DNA from: Geobacter sp. SVR
Lineage (GTDB): Bacteria; Desulfobacterota; Desulfuromonadia; Geobacterales; Pseudopelobacteraceae
Length of the DNA: 64,000 bases
Assembly: GCF_016865365.1 (NCBI RefSeq)
Contig: NZ_AP024469.1
Coordinates: forward strand, 735,001-799,000
Direction: 5' to 3'
A model generated the notes under the pieces. It was not told the origin of the DNA. It saw only the letters and a program-made list of their open reading frames with translations, and searched no databases. The position numbers and the translations under genes were made by a program. Shown here one piece after another: positions 29,424 to 38,648 of this stretch. Numbering within the stretch: the first letter of the stretch is position 1; every line of letters begins with the position of its first letter.

Positions 29424-30752
29424 TCAGGCCGCTCCCTTTTGAACACGCCCCGCCAATGCCACGATCTGCGCGACCGCATCCTCAACCGTGAACGGATTGG
29501 AGAACTCCGTATCCTTCAGTTCATCGCTTTCCCATTGCCTGAAAATCTCCAGAAGTGCAGCCTGCAGTCCCTGGACATCCAGCGCATTGACCGCATGATG
29601 CCCCCGCTCCGCCATGATCCGCTCCAGTTGAGGGTTGCGCCAGATCAGTCCTAGCACCGGTCGTTTTGTCCAGAGGTACTCGAACAGCTTCGAGGGGATG
29701 TATTCCTCGCAGAACGGATCGCTGCCGTGCAGGAGCAGCAGCACATCGGTCTGCCGCATCGCCTCCAGAACCTGTTGGCGTCCGCTCTTACCGGTTGCGG
29801 GATCGGTCTCCAGCCGACCGTGCTCCTTCACTGTGCCGGGGAGAGGAAAGCGTTCCAGGGCTGCCCGGGAGACCCCGTCCAGCTTTGAACTGTACACATC
29901 AATCTGCACCATGTCCCGATACTGCGGGTGCTGCTCAAGGAGGCCGTGCAGCGCTTCGAAGAAGATGGCCAGGTTGCGGCTCTCTGCCAGGGAACCGCAG
30001 TGTGCGAAGTGCAGTTTATCCCGCTTCCGATAGGCAGCACTCTGGAAGTCGGGGGTGCCCACTCCGGGGATGATCATGTGTCCCCGTTCCCCCAATACCG
30101 GATTGCGCTCTCTGGCCCTGGCCAGCGCCATCTCGGTGAACCACCAGGCCGCGGAGGCATGACGGCAGATCATGCGCTCCAGATATGCGGCCCATCGATA
30201 GGCCATCCGGCTTCCCCTCCACTGATCATGGATCATCGGGTCATGCAGCTCGGCGATCCATGGAATGCCAAAGTGCCTCGCAAGCAGATAGCCCGCGAAA
30301 TGGGCGGAGTTTGCCCCTCCAGTGGAATAGATGATGGCGGGCTTGTGCTGTTTGATGAGACGAGCCCCTGTGAAGTAGGCCATGACGAACCAGGACCACT
30401 GGCTTTCCAGGTGAATGATTGCCCGCTCCAGCAGGTAAAACGGCAGCAGTACCAGCGACACCAGTCCTTTGACAATCTTGAATGCGGTCCGGTTGCGGAT
30501 GTGCTTCCTGAGTATGTGCCGCATGTCGAACTTGAGGCCAGACGGGGCGATGGCCGGCACTTGGTGGTGCTCGACGACACTATCCTTTGTCCCGGTCTGG
30601 GCGCTTACCACGACGGGGGTGACCCCCTGGGCAATCAGGAGCGGAATCTTATCGGTGATGGTCTGGCTGGCAGCCCGGCCGTCCATATTGAAGCCGTGGG
30701 ACAGGATCAACCATGTTCCGCGGTAGCCCGGTTTACCGGCATCATTGTTCAT
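29424..30752 (-). CDS. Glycosyltransferase (GT4-like, GT-B fold)
   Basis: The 442-residue protein begins with a GT-B-type N-terminal domain (SHGFNMDGRAASQTITDK near residue 20) and has a nucleotide-binding C-terminal half with LHFAHCGSLAESRN and a DPFCEEYIPSKLFEYLWTKRPVLG block. The latter matches the family 4 donor-site Glu region. A hydrophobic stretch near residue 100 may touch the membrane. The ATG at 30752 overlaps the waaQ stop by 4 bases, so longer in-frame versions are artefacts. It is part of the LPS core operon. Confidence 0.85.
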   Translation of the reverse strand: MNNDAGKPGYRGTWLILSHGFNMDGRAASQTITDKIPLLIAQGVTPVVVSAQTGTKDSVVEHHQVPAIAPSGLKFDMRHILRKHIRNRTAFKIVKGLVSLVLLPFYLLERAIIHLESQWSWFVMAYFTGARLIKQHKPAIIYSTGGANSAHFAGYLLARHFGIPWIAELHDPMIHDQWRGSRMAYRWAAYLERMICRHASAAWWFTEMALARARERNPVLGERGHMIIPGVGTPDFQSAAYRKRDKLHFAHCGSLAESRNLAIFFEALHGLLEQHPQYRDMVQIDVYSSKLDGVSRAALERFPLPGTVKEHGRLETDPATGKSGRQQVLEAMRQTDVLLLLHGSDPFCEEYIPSKLFEYLWTKRPVLGLIWRNPQLERIMAERGHHAVNALDVQGLQAALLEIFRQWESDELKDTEFSNPFTVEDAVAQIVALAGRVQKGAA

Positions 30753-31870
30753 AACGGAATTCCCTTTTCTTTTCCTGTGGCAAGGCTGGCATCCACCGCC
30801 GCCAGCACCTCTTCCACCGAGATCTCCTGCAGACAGGGACTGGGGGACAGTCCATCGTCGTTGCACCCGGCCTTGCCACAGGGGACACAGGCCAGATCCT
30901 TCTGCACCACCACGATCTGCCCCCGTTGCAGCAGCCCCCTGGTCGATGGGCTGGCCTGATCGTCGGGGGCGTTGTTGCACCAGGGGAACCAGCGGGTCGT
31001 AAAGGTCGGGCCGTAGAGCGCAACCAGCGGCACCCCGGTGCTTGCCGCCAGGTGGGTGACCGCCGTGTCCAGCCCCACATAAAGTTTTGCCTTCCCCAGC
31101 AGGCAGGTCATCTGGTTGAGGTCCAGCTCTCCGGCGATGATGGTGGGCCTGTGCCGGCACAGCCCAGCGGCCGTTGCGAGCTGGGCCTTCTCATCCCGAG
31201 ATGGGGACGAGGTCCACACCGGGTGCAGGCCGTAGCGTTCGACGATCTGATCGCTCACAGCGGCAAACCGTTCGAAGCTCCAGAACTTGTAGATCCACCG
31301 GGCAAAGGGGTGCAGTACGAAGAAATGGTCCGCTACCCCGCGTTCGTCCAGGATGCCGCGTACCATGGCCTCATCGGATTCGTCCCAGTACACTTTGACC
31401 GTGAGCCGCTCGTGGGGGATCTCCAGCGCCTGGGCAACGGCCCGACAATGCCGCGCCACCGGAACGTCCTCCGGGAGCGGGAGCGGATGGGTCAGCAGGA
31501 GTCTCTTCCACACCCCTTTCCAGAAGCGTCCCTGGTCATAGAAGCCCACGCGGCTTTTCCTGCCTGCCAGGAGCACCGCAATGGTGCCGCGGTCCGAGGC
31601 GTTCATGGTGATGGCCAAGTCGTACTGACCGAATATCTCCCTCTGATATGTGTTCCGTTGTCGTTCAGTCTTCGATCCGGTATGGGCATACAGCACCCTG
31701 CGTACCCGTGGGTCCCGCTCCAGGAATTCGCCGGTACCGCGGGCCACCAGGAGGTCAATGGCAGCTTCGGGGAATGCCCCCTTGAGCAGCCCGATCAGCG
31801 GGGTGGTCAGGATGACATCCCCGATCAGCCGGATGTTGACGATCAGAATCGACCGGGGTGCCGGGATCAT
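30749..31870 (-). CDS. waaQ: LPS heptosyltransferase III-like (GT9)
   Basis: The 373-residue GT9 protein has ILIVNIRLIGDVILTTPLIG at the start, the ADP-heptose site GLDTAVTHLAASTGVPLVALYGPT, and the C-terminal Cys stretch DLACVPCGKAGC that is characteristic of RfaQ-type enzymes. WaaQ adds a branching heptose to the LPS inner core. Its start overlaps the preceding GT2 stop by 4 bases and its stop overlaps the next gene by 4 bases, which marks tight translational coupling. Confidence 0.9.
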   Translation of the reverse strand: MIPAPRSILIVNIRLIGDVILTTPLIGLLKGAFPEAAIDLLVARGTGEFLERDPRVRRVLYAHTGSKTERQRNTYQREIFGQYDLAITMNASDRGTIAVLLAGRKSRVGFYDQGRFWKGVWKRLLLTHPLPLPEDVPVARHCRAVAQALEIPHERLTVKVYWDESDEAMVRGILDERGVADHFFVLHPFARWIYKFWSFERFAAVSDQIVERYGLHPVWTSSPSRDEKAQLATAAGLCRHRPTIIAGELDLNQMTCLLGKAKLYVGLDTAVTHLAASTGVPLVALYGPTFTTRWFPWCNNAPDDQASPSTRGLLQRGQIVVVQKDLACVPCGKAGCNDDGLSPSPCLQEISVEEVLAAVDASLATGKEKGIPL

Positions 31871-32631
31871 GGTCTGCTCCCGCCTTGCAGCTCACGCAGT
31901 TTCATATACTTGGCAAAGGTCAGCACCGCAGTGGTTACGGCTATCTCGAAGCCTTCGACGCCGTCCATGAAGCCCCGGCGCAGCAGATAGGTCTTGAAGA
32001 ACGCGAACAGCGGCCGTACCGTCAGGTCGAATACGGTGCAGCGCTTGCCCCGGTCGAACATCTGGCGGGCCGAGAGGTCGCTGTAGTGGTTCAGCTTGAC
32101 GAACAACTGGCCGAGCCCGCTGAAGGAGTAGTGCAGCAGGTGCCCACGACAGTCGGCGGTGGTCCCCTCGGTCACCACCCGCTCATGGACCGGGCTGTCG
32201 GAAAATTGTGCATTTCTGCGGTTGAAAAACCTGATGGTCCGGTCCGGATACCAGCCGCAATGTTTGATCTCCTTGCTCCCCAGGAAGGTTCGGCGAGGCA
32301 CCGTGTAAGCGTCACACGTGGTTTCCTGCGAGAGGATCATGGAAATTTCCGCCGCAAGCTCCGGCGTGACCCGCTCGTCGCAATCCACGTTCAGGATCCA
32401 GTCGTGGCTGGCCAGATCGACCCCTGCCTGTTTCTGGGGGCCGAAACCGCGCCAGGGTATGAAGTGGACCCCGGCGGTAAAGCCGCGAGCGATATCGCAG
32501 GTGGCATCGGTGCTGCCCGAGTCGATCACCACGATTTCATCTGCCCATGCCACGCTCTGCAGGCATGCCTCTATGCGCTCTGCTTCATTTTTTGCGATAA
32601 TGACAACCGAGATGGGCCGCCGGTTATTCAT
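31867..32631 (-). CDS. Glycosyltransferase family 2, WaaE/KdtX-like
   Basis: The 254-residue protein has the GT2 N-terminal domain (ISVVIIAKNEAERIEACL), the nucleotide-binding IDSGSTDAT, and the DxD-like VDCDERV. The length and the downstream WYPDRTIRFFNRR stretch match WaaE-type beta-1,4-glucosyltransferases, which modify the first heptose of the LPS core. It overlaps waaQ by 4 bases. Confidence 0.88.
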   Translation of the reverse strand: MNNRRPISVVIIAKNEAERIEACLQSVAWADEIVVIDSGSTDATCDIARGFTAGVHFIPWRGFGPQKQAGVDLASHDWILNVDCDERVTPELAAEISMILSQETTCDAYTVPRRTFLGSKEIKHCGWYPDRTIRFFNRRNAQFSDSPVHERVVTEGTTADCRGHLLHYSFSGLGQLFVKLNHYSDLSARQMFDRGKRCTVFDLTVRPLFAFFKTYLLRRGFMDGVEGFEIAVTTAVLTFAKYMKLRELQGGSRP

Positions 32632-32650
32632 ACACTCCCCTGAGTTGTTA

Positions 32651-33727
32651 TCAGACCGTCAATTCCCGGAACAGATACTCGGCGCTGTTTCTTTTCTGTA
32701 ATTCGCGGCCGGCGACAATGGCATTGTCGCGATAGTACTCATAACGCTCCATGACGCGCTGTACAGCGGTCAGCACCACTTCAGGTGCCGATGATTCAAT
32801 CACTGCACCGGCGTCGAATTCGGCAACAACACGGCCCATCCATGTCCCGGACAGGGTGACCACGGGGCTGCCTGCACTGAGTGCATCCAGCGTTACGCCG
32901 CTGATGCGGTCGGCAAAATCCTGGCGCGAATAGAGCTGCAGGCAGATCGCCCCGCTGAAGAGCCGTCGGTACTCGGCCTGATGCAGGGTTTCGGCATACC
33001 GTTCAAGGTTGGGGTAGGCGATGGCCTCCAGCCGCGCGAGGTCCTGCATGGTCGTATCATCAAATTTGGCGTAGTGAGCGGAGGATGTTTGCAGGCTAAC
33101 AGGAATATGTTGCCTTGTTTGTGCCAGCAATGCCACGAAATCGACCACCGCGCTGAATCCCTTGTCGCGCCTGGCAGCGCCTGCAAACAAGAGGCGCCTG
33201 AATGCCTGATGCTCCGCCGGAACCTCTCCTGGAGCGAGCGGCGTGATCGGATAGGGGACAAGGCGCGTATGGGCGAAACCGGCAGCTCGGAACTCCTCAA
33301 ACACCGAGGCTGTGGGGGTGAGGACAGTGATCCCGGGTTGGCGCTCAGCCAGTTTTTCGAGCTGGCGGCGCTTGCCCGGTGAAGGTCTGAACCAGTGAAT
33401 ATACAAAAAAACCTTGTGAGGCGGTATTTCTCCCCGGCATGCCAGATTAAGCAGTATCAGGTCTGTTCTGCCGGCTGTCGAGATAAAGAGACGCCCCGGT
33501 TGCCGCAGCAGGGTATGGTACAGCCAGAATGCCTGCAGTCTTCTGAATGTGCGAAAAAAGAAGCGTCTGGTACAAACACCCGGGGGGAGTGAGATAACGG
33601 CTCTGTTTCCGTACCATACGGTGAGGGGATAGGTGCCTGCCGCTTGACACAGGCTGGTCACGAAACTATAGCAATGCCCCGCTTCTCCCTCCAGAGTCGG
33701 TTCAATGATGTGGAGCATCTCCTGCAT
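32651..33727 (-). CDS. Glycosyltransferase (GT4-like) of LPS core cluster
   Basis: The 358-residue protein is GT-B-like. LLFAGAARRDKGFSAVVDFV near residue 185 begins the C-terminal donor-binding domain, and SGVTLDALSAGSPVVTLSGTW near residue 285 holds the conserved acidic/donor-site region. The start is ambiguous between 33727 and 33718; neither has a well-placed ribosome binding site. It is followed by the WaaE-like gene in the same direction. The sugar is unknown. Confidence 0.78.
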   Translation of the reverse strand: MQEMLHIIEPTLEGEAGHCYSFVTSLCQAAGTYPLTVWYGNRAVISLPPGVCTRRFFFRTFRRLQAFWLYHTLLRQPGRLFISTAGRTDLILLNLACRGEIPPHKVFLYIHWFRPSPGKRRQLEKLAERQPGITVLTPTASVFEEFRAAGFAHTRLVPYPITPLAPGEVPAEHQAFRRLLFAGAARRDKGFSAVVDFVALLAQTRQHIPVSLQTSSAHYAKFDDTTMQDLARLEAIAYPNLERYAETLHQAEYRRLFSGAICLQLYSRQDFADRISGVTLDALSAGSPVVTLSGTWMGRVVAEFDAGAVIESSAPEVVLTAVQRVMERYEYYRDNAIVAGRELQKRNSAEYLFRELTV

Positions 33728-33801
33728 GTGCTACATCCAGTCGTAGCTGATAATAGTTGTGGAGAGGATAACCCTGGCCCCGGCAATACGCCTGACGCAT
33801 A

Positions 33802-34812
33802 TCAACATGCGTAGTACCACCGGTACCATTCCACAAACCGCCCGATCCCTTCCTCGAGCGGGGTGGCCGGGGCAAAACTTACATCGCGCATCAGATCGTC
33901 CACATCAGCATGGGTGGCCGGAACATCGCCCGTTTGCATGGGTAGGAGGTTTTTCACCGCGGCTTTGCCCAGGCAGCGTTCCAGTGTTTCGATGAAGTGC
34001 ATCAGTTCCACGGGGGTGTTGTTGCCGATGTTGTAGATGCGATAGGGGGCATAGCTGCTGCCGGGATCGGGGGCATCACCACGCCATGCCGGATTGGCCG
34101 TCGCCGTCTTGTCCGTGACTCTGACCACTCCTTCCACGATGTCGTCGATGTAGGTGAAGTCCCGACGCATTTTGCCCTCGTTGAAGACGTCGATGGGTCT
34201 TCCTTCGAGTATTGCCTTGGTGAACAGGAACAGGGCCATGTCGGGCCTGCCCCAGGGGCCATATACGGTGAAGAAACGCAGACCCGTGGTGGGCAGGCCA
34301 TACAGGCTGGAGTAGGTATGGGCCATCAGCTCGTTGGACTTTTTCGTTGCCGCGTAGAGCGATACCGGGTGGTCGACATTGTGGTGAACCGAGAACGGCA
34401 TGGTGGTGTTGGCCCCGTAGACCGAGCTGGACGAGGCATACACCAGATGCTTGACACTGTTGTGGCGGCATCCCTCCAGGATGTTCATGAATCCGACGAT
34501 ATTGCTGCTGATGTAGACGTGGGGATTTTCCAGTGAGTGGCGTACCCCGGCCTGGGCGGCCAGGTTGACTACTTTCTCGAACCGCTCAGCCTGGAAGAGC
34601 TTTTCAAGGGTCTCGCGATCCTCAAGGGAGCACTTCACGAACCGAAAGCCCGGTGTCCCTTCCAACTGCGCCAGACGAGCCTGTTTCAGGCGCACGTCGT
34701 AGTAGTCGTTCAGGTTGTCGAGTCCAACGACCTCATCACCCCGCGCCAAAAGGCGCTTGGAGAGGTGATAGCCGATGAAGCCGGCCGCGCCTGTTACGAG
34801 TATCTTAGCCAT
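33802..34812 (-). CDS. NAD-dependent UDP-glucuronate 4-epimerase
   Basis: The 336-residue short-chain epimerase has [16 protein letters not shown] (NAD site), the [16 protein letters not shown] stretch that marks UDP-uronate epimerases, [10 protein letters not shown], and the catalytic YAATKK. It interconverts UDP-glucuronate and UDP-galacturonate, or the N-acetyl forms, in the cytoplasm. The start at 34812 is 1 base after the dehydrogenase stop, so the two enzymes are made together. That suggests they supply a galacturonate-type sugar for the LPS core. Confidence 0.92.
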   Translation of the reverse strand: MAKILVTGAAGFIGYHLSKRLLARGDEVVGLDNLNDYYDVRLKQARLAQLEGTPGFRFVKCSLEDRETLEKLFQAERFEKVVNLAAQAGVRHSLENPHVYISSNIVGFMNILEGCRHNSVKHLVYASSSSVYGANTTMPFSVHHNVDHPVSLYAATKKSNELMAHTYSSLYGLPTTGLRFFTVYGPWGRPDMALFLFTKAILEGRPIDVFNEGKMRRDFTYIDDIVEGVVRVTDKTATANPAWRGDAPDPGSSYAPYRIYNIGNNTPVELMHFIETLERCLGKAAVKNLLPMQTGDVPATHADVDDLMRDVSFAPATPLEEGIGRFVEWYRWYYAC

Positions 34813-34813
34813 A

Positions 34814-36100
34814 TCAAAGCCTCCAGAGGCGAATACCGCCGTCCTCGACGGCCCGCCGGTCATAGATCCCCTTTACATCCACCAGGACCGGAGCCGATTT
34901 CAACAGGTTTTTGAGATCTTCCACCCCTAGCTCGCGGTACTGTTGATGGGCCACCGCGAGGATCAGGGCATCGGCGGGCATCAGGTGCCGGAAGGGGGTC
35001 AGGGAGAGGCCATATTCATGCAGCGCTTCCTCCTGGTTGGCCAACGGGTCGTGCACCTGAACAGTGACGCCATAATCGCGAAGTTCCGCGATGATATCAA
35101 CTACTTTCGAGTTGCGCAGGTCGGGACAATTTTCCTTGAAGGTCAGGCCCAGAACCGTGACTGTCGAGCCCCGCACGTTGTGACCGGCATGGATCATCTC
35201 CTTGACGGTCCTTTGAGCAATGAAATGTCCCATGCCGTCGTTGATTCTGCGTCCGGCCAGGATTACCTGCGGGATATAGCCGATCTTTTCAGCCTTGTGG
35301 GTGAGGTAATAGGGGTCCACGCCGATGCAGTGGCCTCCTACCAGGCCGGGGGTGAAACGGAGAAAGTTCCATTTGGTGCCGGCCGCCTCAAGCACGTCGT
35401 TGGTGTCGATTCCCATGTGGTCGAAGATGATGGCCAATTCATTCATCAGGGCGATATTGAGGTCCCGTTGGGTATTTTCGATAACCTTTGCCGCTTCGGC
35501 CACTTTGATGTCGGCTGCCCGATGAACTCCAGCGGTCACCACCGATCCGTAGACCTGTGCTACGACATCCAGGGTCCGGGTATCCTGCCCCGCCACGACC
35601 TTTTTGATCTTGGTAAAGGTGTGCTCCTTATCGCCGGGATTGATGCGTTCCGGGCTGTAAGCGACCGAGAAATCTACGCCGCAGCGCAGCCCGGAAACCC
35701 GTTCCAGGACCGGCGCACACACCTCTTCCGTGACACCGGGGTACACCGTTGATTCATAGACGACTATGTCGCCGACCTTGAGAGCCTGGCCGACCGTTTC
35801 CGATGCCCGGAGCAAGGGCATTAGATCAGGCTGGTGGGCATCGTCGATGGGAGTCGGGACCGCTACAATATGGAAATCCGCCTTCCGCAGGTCCTCGATC
35901 AAGGCGCTGAAGAGGATATCGGCATCACGCAGATCCTCGGCGGAAACCTCGCCGGTGCGATCGATGCCGTCGCGTAACTCGGCGATACGCGAGGCGCTGA
36001 TATCGAATCCGATAGTCTGCCGCACCTTGCCGAAGGCGACGGCTACCGGCAGTCCCACATAGCCGAGGCCGATCACTGAAACCGTGCGTTCATGTCCCAT
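34814..36100 (-). CDS. tviB: Nucleotide-sugar 6-dehydrogenase, TviB/WbpA-like
   Basis: The 428-residue protein has the NAD motif [16 protein letters not shown], the middle-domain SPERINPGD, the catalytic Cys in [15 protein letters not shown] near residue 260, and a C-terminal [14 protein letters not shown] substrate-binding domain. TviB-type enzymes oxidise UDP-GlcNAc or UDP-GalNAc to the uronate, while Ugd-type enzymes oxidise UDP-glucose. The sequence is closer to the TviB type, so the product is probably an N-acetylhexosaminuronate. Together with the adjoining epimerase it makes an acidic sugar. Confidence 0.9.
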   Translation of the reverse strand: MGHERTVSVIGLGYVGLPVAVAFGKVRQTIGFDISASRIAELRDGIDRTGEVSAEDLRDADILFSALIEDLRKADFHIVAVPTPIDDAHQPDLMPLLRASETVGQALKVGDIVVYESTVYPGVTEEVCAPVLERVSGLRCGVDFSVAYSPERINPGDKEHTFTKIKKVVAGQDTRTLDVVAQVYGSVVTAGVHRAADIKVAEAAKVIENTQRDLNIALMNELAIIFDHMGIDTNDVLEAAGTKWNFLRFTPGLVGGHCIGVDPYYLTHKAEKIGYIPQVILAGRRINDGMGHFIAQRTVKEMIHAGHNVRGSTVTVLGLTFKENCPDLRNSKVVDIIAELRDYGVTVQVHDPLANQEEALHEYGLSLTPFRHLMPADALILAVAHQQYRELGVEDLKNLLKSAPVLVDVKGIYDRRAVEDGGIRLWRL

Positions 36101-36178
36101 TGGTACACTCCATTCCTAGAGGGCCAGCAGCAGGGTTCCCCCGGATGGCATCACAGGTGATGACGGTCGACGAGAGTT

Positions 36179-37246
36179 TCATTTCAGCATCTCTTTGCCA
36201 GGAGCTTCGTTCATCAGCCGGAGTGCCGCCTGCACCACATCCCCGGCCGTTACCGCTGTCATGCATCTGTGATCGGTCGGGCACTCCCTGAGCTTGCAGG
36301 GGGCGCAGGGCACATCTCTGCGGACAACCACGGCCTTGTCCGTGAAGGGGGCGGTCCCGGTATGATCGGTAGGACCGAAGATGGCCACCAGCGGGACGCC
36401 AAAAGCGGCAGCGATGTGCATCGGACCGGAGTCGTTGGTGACGAAGAAATTGCAGCGTTTGATCAGCGCCATCAGTTCCCGTACGTTGGTTTGCCCGGCC
36501 AGGTTCAACCCCGTGCCTTCCAGGCGTGCCGCGATGTCGTTGGCGATGTCCCTCTCACCCGGTCCGCCGAAGATCACCACCCGCGCCGACCAGTGGGTAG
36601 CCAGTTGCCGGGCGACTTCCGCAAAGCGTTCCGGGTACCAGCGTTTGGCTGAGCCATAGGTCGCGCCGGGGTTGATGCCCAGTACGGGCTCTTCGGGGCG
36701 GATGCCGTGGCGAGCCAGCAGCAGGTTTGCCTCGTGCTGCTCCTCTGGCGTGACCATCAGATAGGGGCTGCGGACGGAGCCGGTGATACCGAAGTGGCGC
36801 ACCAGCTCCCGATAGTAGTCCACTTCATGCCCCGTCCATTTTCGCTCGTTCGGGGAATAACGCTTCGAAAGCAGCAGTCCTCGCCCATCGCTGCTTTTAC
36901 CAAACCGGACCGGTATGCCAGCCAGCCAGGGTATCAGGGCGGAGTCGAAGGAATTCGGCAGGATGATGGCTGCATCGAAGGACTGCCTGCGTAGTTCCGC
37001 CGCCAGTCTCAGCCTTCCGGCAAAGCCGCGGTGGGCGCCAGTGCGGTCGAAGGTCATGACACGATCGATCCCGGGGTGGGGCGAAAAGAGTTGTGCCACC
37101 AACGGGTTGGCCAGCAGCGTGATCTCGGCATCATGAAAGTGTTCCCGGATCAGGCCGATGGCCGGGGTGGTCATGACTGCGTCGCCGATCCAGTTGACTG
37201 CCCGTACCAACAGCCGGCGAACGGGGTTGCGGCTGCTGGGGCTCAC
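36179..37246 (-). CDS. waaF: LPS heptosyltransferase II
   Basis: The 355-residue GT9 enzyme begins RLLVRAVNWIGDAVMTTPAI and has the WaaF hallmarks GINPGATYGSAKRWYPERFA, TNDSGPMHIAAAFGVPLVAIFGPTDHTGTAP and the Cys-containing VPCAPCKLRECPTDHRCM. It adds the second heptose to the inner core. The start overlaps the Trm112-like stop by 4 bases. A 78-base gap follows before the dehydrogenase gene. Confidence 0.95.
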   Translation of the reverse strand: MSPSSRNPVRRLLVRAVNWIGDAVMTTPAIGLIREHFHDAEITLLANPLVAQLFSPHPGIDRVMTFDRTGAHRGFAGRLRLAAELRRQSFDAAIILPNSFDSALIPWLAGIPVRFGKSSDGRGLLLSKRYSPNERKWTGHEVDYYRELVRHFGITGSVRSPYLMVTPEEQHEANLLLARHGIRPEEPVLGINPGATYGSAKRWYPERFAEVARQLATHWSARVVIFGGPGERDIANDIAARLEGTGLNLAGQTNVRELMALIKRCNFFVTNDSGPMHIAAAFGVPLVAIFGPTDHTGTAPFTDKAVVVRRDVPCAPCKLRECPTDHRCMTAVTAGDVVQAALRLMNEAPGKEMLK

Positions 37247-37470
37247 AGGGGCGTAACCTTCCTGCCATCTTCGGAAGAGAGTGACGTCACAGTTTCCGGA
37301 GCGGTTCCATTGGGAAAGGCCTCCTCCAGCAGCATGACCGGGATGCCGTCTCTGACCGGAAAATTCAGGTTGCAGCTCTGGCAGTACAGAACTTGCTTGC
37401 TGTCATCGCGGGCAAGGTCACCTTTGCAGGCAGGACAGGCAAGTATGTCGAACAGGTCGTGTGAGAGCAT
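37243..37470 (-). CDS. Trm112-family (UPF0434-like) small zinc-binding protein
   Basis: The 75-residue protein has four Cys arranged as CPACKG near residue 12 and YCQSC near residue 30, followed by NFPVRDGIPVML. This is the Trm112/YcaR pattern. In E. coli ycaR also lies next to lpxK. Bacterial members are small proteins of uncertain function. It overlaps waaF by 4 bases and lies downstream of lpxK after a 92-base gap. Confidence 0.88.
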   Translation of the reverse strand: MLSHDLFDILACPACKGDLARDDSKQVLYCQSCNLNFPVRDGIPVMLLEEAFPNGTAPETVTSLSSEDGRKVTPL

Positions 37471-37562
37471 TATGATGTTGCTTGGCCTCGCGGAAACCGA
37501 TTATGGGCTTGGTCGAGGGAAGAACCCAGAATCGAAATCTTGTTATAATGCCACAGACAGCT

Positions 37563-38648
37563 TTATTTTTGAAGCAAATTGCTCAGCATTGCCAACAGCG
37601 GGGTAGGGTCGTCGATGATCAGGTCGAGGGGGGCAATCAGGATTCTGCGGGCCAGTTCCCGGGGCAGGCGCTCCAGTTTGACACCATCCTTGCCGGTCGT
37701 GAGGGCGATTTCAGCTCCGGACCGGCGCATGGACTCTTCTATTTCGGCTGTCCGGGCATCGTTGTAGTCGACGTGGTCCGGCAAGGGCAGGGTGGATACC
37801 AGATCGAGGCCGAGCTGCCGCAGTCCATCGAAAAAGGCCTGCGGTTCGGCTATTCCTGCAAAAGCCAGCACCTTCCTGCCGGCCAGCGCTGTCAGCGGCA
37901 TTGTTTCCCCTCCCATCAGCGGGACCGCTCCGCCCAGTTCATGGCGGGCGCGGCAGACAGTAACTACAGGGGCAAACGGCACAGTCGTTTGCCCGGGCAG
38001 GCAGCGGGTGAAGATTACAAGGTCGGCGCGGGCGGCAGCGCTGGCAGGCTCCCGCAGCAACCCGGCCGGCAGAGTCCAGCCATTGCCGAAAGGGAGGTTG
38101 CAGTCGAGCAGCAGAATGTTCAGGTCGCGTTCGAGGCGCATGTGCTGGAAACCGTCGTCCAGCAGGAACAGGTCCGGGGCAAGATGTTCCATGGCCAACT
38201 GTCCGGCACTGTGGCGATCGCTGCCGATCACCACCATCAGCCCCGGTACCGTGCTGGCCAACAGGCGGGGCTCGTCGCCGCACTCACCTGCCGTCATGGT
38301 AATGGTACGGCCGTCGGAAACGATAGCGGGGCGCCCTTCGCAGGTGCCGCCGTAGCCGCGCGAGAGTACCGCCACCTTGAACCCCTGCGCCAAGAGCAGG
38401 CGGGCAATATGGGCTGTGACCGGCGTCTTGCCGGTGCCGCCGACCGTGAGGTTGCCGATCGAGATCACCGGGCGCGGCAATTTTTTCGCCCTGATGATGC
38501 CGCTGCGGTACAACAGGGCGCGCAGGTGCTGAACCAGGGCGTAGGGCAGGGAGAGGGGTACCAGCAGTGCCAGCAGCAACCGGTCGAGCGGTCCCTTTCT
38601 CGTCCCGTTGGCCAGGGCGCGCCAGTATGCGGCGAATGAGGATCTCAT
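37563..38648 (-). CDS. lpxK: Tetraacyldisaccharide 4'-kinase
   Basis: LpxK phosphorylates the 4' position of the lipid A disaccharide. The 361-residue protein has an N-terminal amphipathic/membrane segment, the P-loop SIGNLTVGGTGKTPVT near residue 65, VLSRGYGG, and the FLLDDGFQHMRLERD catalytic block. The start overlaps the kdtA stop by 4 bases. In many bacteria lpxK is paired with msbA, as here within the same cluster. Confidence 0.96.
   Translation of the reverse strand: MRSSFAAYWRALANGTRKGPLDRLLLALLVPLSLPYALVQHLRALLYRSGIIRAKKLPRPVISIGNLTVGGTGKTPVTAHIARLLLAQGFKVAVLSRGYGGTCEGRPAIVSDGRTITMTAGECGDEPRLLASTVPGLMVVIGSDRHSAGQLAMEHLAPDLFLLDDGFQHMRLERDLNILLLDCNLPFGNGWTLPAGLLREPASAAARADLVIFTRCLPGQTTVPFAPVVTVCRARHELGGAVPLMGGETMPLTALAGRKVLAFAGIAEPQAFFDGLRQLGLDLVSTLPLPDHVDYNDARTAEIEESMRRSGAEIALTTGKDGVKLERLPRELARRILIAPLDLIIDDPTPLLAMLSNLLQK

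Noticed and set aside
30753-31160. A 136-codon N-terminal extension of the GT4-like gene
   Set aside because: It lies inside waaQ in a different frame; the ATG at 30752 overlaps the waaQ stop by 4 bases, as in the rest of the operon.
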